A stretch of 21,040 bases of DNA from Spirochaetales bacterium (GTDB lineage: Bacteria > Spirochaetota > Spirochaetia > Treponematales > UBA12059), in the NCBI GenBank assembly GCA_016938515.1, contig JAFGUM010000054.1, forward strand, positions 1-21,040, given 5' to 3'. How positions within the stretch are numbered: position 1 is the first letter of the stretch; every line of letters starts with the position of its first letter. The notes below the pieces were generated by a model, which saw only the letters and a list, made by a program, of their open reading frames with translations, ran no database searches and was not told the DNA's origin. Below are positions 19,369 to 21,040 of the stretch, piece by piece. The translations under genes and the position numbers were made by a program.

Positions 19369-20259
19369 ATGGTTCAACAATACGAGTTCAAGGCAAAATA
19401 CTTACCATACATCCTCGTTCTTCCGCAGATGGTTATCGTGTTTATCTTCTTTTTCTGGCCGTCGCTGCAGGCGATATTCCAGTCTTTTTTCCTGCAGGAT
19501 CCGTTTGGCGGTCGAATGATCTTTGTGGGTCTGGAAAACTACACAGTTTTATTTACCAACCCCGACTCAGATTATGCGGAATCGTTTAGGATCTCTGTCG
19601 CATTCGCGGTTGCTGTCGCGGCGTTGTCAATGGTGATTGCACTGTTTTTGGCTACGCAGGCAAATAAAAAGCTGCGTTTTTCGTCATTCTACAAGACGAT
19701 GATGATCTGGCCGTACGCCGTGGCCACTATGGTAGCCGGCGTGTTGTGGCTGTTTATGTTCAATCCCAACGTTGGTATCATCGCCTGGTTTCTCAAGCAT
19801 CGTTTTGGCATAGAATGGTCGCACCTTCTAAACGCCAACCAGGCATTCTGGCTTTTGACGTTCGCGGCGAGCTGGAAGCAGATTTCATATAACTTCGTGT
19901 TCTTCCTCGCCGGCTTGCAAAGCGTGCCCAACGATCTCGTGGAGGCGGCAGCCATAGACGGTGCAGGGCCGACACGAAGATTCTGGACCATAATCTTTCC
20001 GCTTCTGTCGCCTACAACTTTCTACCTCCTCGTCATGAACCTCGTATACGGATTCTTCGAGACGTTCCCCATTATCCACCAGGTAACCGCTGGCGGTCCG
20101 GGGAAAGCTACCAGCATCCTTGTTTACAAAGTATGGCGCGATGGAGTCGTCAACCTCGACCTCGGAAGTTCCTCCGCACAGTCGGTCATCCTCATGGTCA
20201 TGGTGATCGCTCTAACCGTCGTACAGTTCCGCTATATAGAGCGGCGAGTGCATTACTAG
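19369..20259 (+). CDS. ugpA: sn-Glycerol-3-phosphate ABC transporter, permease UgpA
   Basis: This is a 296-residue inner-membrane permease with six or so hydrophobic segments (first at about 12-32). The EAA loop that docks the ATPase lies in the cytoplasmic loop at residues 192-211 and reads EAAAIDGAG, then ends in IIFP. FNPNVGI (131-137) and TAGGPGKAT are typical of sugar-type MalF/UgpA permeases. Identity as UgpA rests on position directly behind ugpB and before a UgpE-type gene, plus general similarity. The start ATG 19369 has AGGAT upstream. It ends 11 bp before ugpE. Confidence 0.92.
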   Translation: MVQQYEFKAKYLPYILVLPQMVIVFIFFFWPSLQAIFQSFFLQDPFGGRMIFVGLENYTVLFTNPDSDYAESFRISVAFAVAVAALSMVIALFLATQANKKLRFSSFYKTMMIWPYAVATMVAGVLWLFMFNPNVGIIAWFLKHRFGIEWSHLLNANQAFWLLTFAASWKQISYNFVFFLAGLQSVPNDLVEAAAIDGAGPTRRFWTIIFPLLSPTTFYLLVMNLVYGFFETFPIIHQVTAGGPGKATSILVYKVWRDGVVNLDLGSSSAQSVILMVMVIALTVVQFRYIERRVHY

Positions 20260-20270
20260 GAGTCTGCTCT

Positions 20271-21040
20271 ATGACAGAACATGGATTCGTACGAAGAGCC
20301 CTCCCGCACGTCTATCTGATAGTGGCGGCTTTCATCATGCTGTTTCCCATATTTTTAGTGTTCATAGCGTCGACGCACACGAGCGCCGACATAATGGCCG
20401 CGCCCATGCCCCTGAAGCCGGGTCCGCATTTGCTGGAGAACTACTCGAGGGCCATTCTGGAAGGCAACAAGAACCTCGGCGCTTCAGCCCTGACGATGCT
20501 CAAGAATTCCTTCATAATGGCCATGGGAATTGCCAGCGGCAAGATAATCGTGTCGTTGCTGGCTGCGTACGCGATAGTATTTTTCAACTTCAAGCTACGC
20601 AAGTTCTGTTTCTGGGCTATTTTTGTTACGTTGATGCTCCCGGTAGAAGTTCGCATCATGCCTACCTACAAGGTTATTTCTGATCTGGGTTTGCTGAACA
20701 CCTACGCTGGGCTTATCTTGCCCATGGTTGTCTCTGCCACCGCGGTGTTCCTGTTCCGTCAGTTTTTTATTACGGTACCGCGTGAGATAGCAGAGGCTTC
20801 ACAGATAGACGGGGCGAGCCCGATGCAGTTTTTCTGGAATATACTGTTGCCCATGACCAGAACACCGATAGCGGCCATGTTTGTCATCCAGTTTATTTAT
20901 GGATGGAATCAGTACCTGTGGCCACTCTTGATTACGACCAAGCAGGAGTACTATACGATACTGATAGGCATCAACAGAATGCTCTCCGGTGCCGACGCGG
21001 TAATCGAGTGGCAGATAGTCATGGCTACTACCCTGCTGGC
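20271..21040 (+). CDS. ugpE: sn-Glycerol-3-phosphate ABC transporter, permease UgpE (3' end beyond the window)
   Basis: The frame is open from ATG 20271 to the window edge, giving 256 residues of an expected 280 or so; no stop is present. The ATG follows the ugpA stop by 11 bp, with AGGAG (20258-20262) overlapping that stop. It is a MalG-type permease: a first membrane helix at about 12-33, a periplasmic segment with HLLENYSRAI (53-62), further helices, and the EAA loop EASQIDGASP (175-184) ending in ILLP (191-194). FIYGWNQYLWPLLI (208-221) is characteristic of UgpE. The ATPase gene ugpC is not in view and may lie downstream. Confidence 0.93.
   Translation, partial: MTEHGFVRRALPHVYLIVAAFIMLFPIFLVFIASTHTSADIMAAPMPLKPGPHLLENYSRAILEGNKNLGASALTMLKNSFIMAMGIASGKIIVSLLAAYAIVFFNFKLRKFCFWAIFVTLMLPVEVRIMPTYKVISDLGLLNTYAGLILPMVVSATAVFLFRQFFITVPREIAEASQIDGASPMQFFWNILLPMTRTPIAAMFVIQFIYGWNQYLWPLLITTKQEYYTILIGINRMLSGADAVIEWQIVMATTLL

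Overview
The window is a chromosomal segment from a moderately GC-rich member of the Spirochaetota. Three things point there: the gene order rpmG-tRNA-Trp-secE-nusG-rplK-rplA-rplJ-rplL-rpoB-rpoC-rpsL-rpsG without fusA, which I recall from Treponema; spirochaete-like EF-Tu and L11 sequences; and an asparagine in RpoB at the position equivalent to E. coli S531, the residue linked to natural rifampicin resistance of spirochaetes. Genus cannot be decided. All convincing genes lie on the + strand.

Layout: (1) 2-517, the 3' end of a TRAP transporter large permease gene, visibly more AT-rich than the rest; 543-1355, a metallo-beta-lactamase-fold hydrolase; 1447-3045, the lipid II flippase MurJ. (2) 3062-3834, a strong promoter, tRNA-Thr(GGT), a tandem 67-bp repeat that duplicates the tRNA 3' end, rpmG, a run of stem-loops and tRNA-Trp(CCA). 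(3) 3997-7199, secE, nusG, a long structured leader, then rplK, rplA, rplJ and rplL packed tightly. (4) 7236-15451, an attenuator-like pair of hairpins, rpoB and rpoC, the two separated by a large palindromic intergenic repeat made of 8-bp units. (5) 15452-17813, a promoter, rpsL, rpsG, a second promoter with a terminator-like hairpin, tuf and a strong terminator. (6) 17912-21040, a promoter and a glycerol-3-phosphate ABC importer operon, ugpB-ugpA-ugpE, with ugpE cut by the window edge.

Regions 2-5 form the core gene-expression island: ribosomal proteins, the NusG elongation factor, both large RNA polymerase subunits, EF-Tu, two tRNAs and the SecE translocon subunit. The coding content is conventional. 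The unusual material is between genes: the rtT-like tRNA repeat, the stem-loops in front of tRNA-Trp, the absence of room for an L10 leader between rplA and rplJ, the palindromic element inside rpoBC, and the local promoter/attenuator architecture. I found no CRISPR array, transposase, integrase, phage gene or obviously novel protein system.
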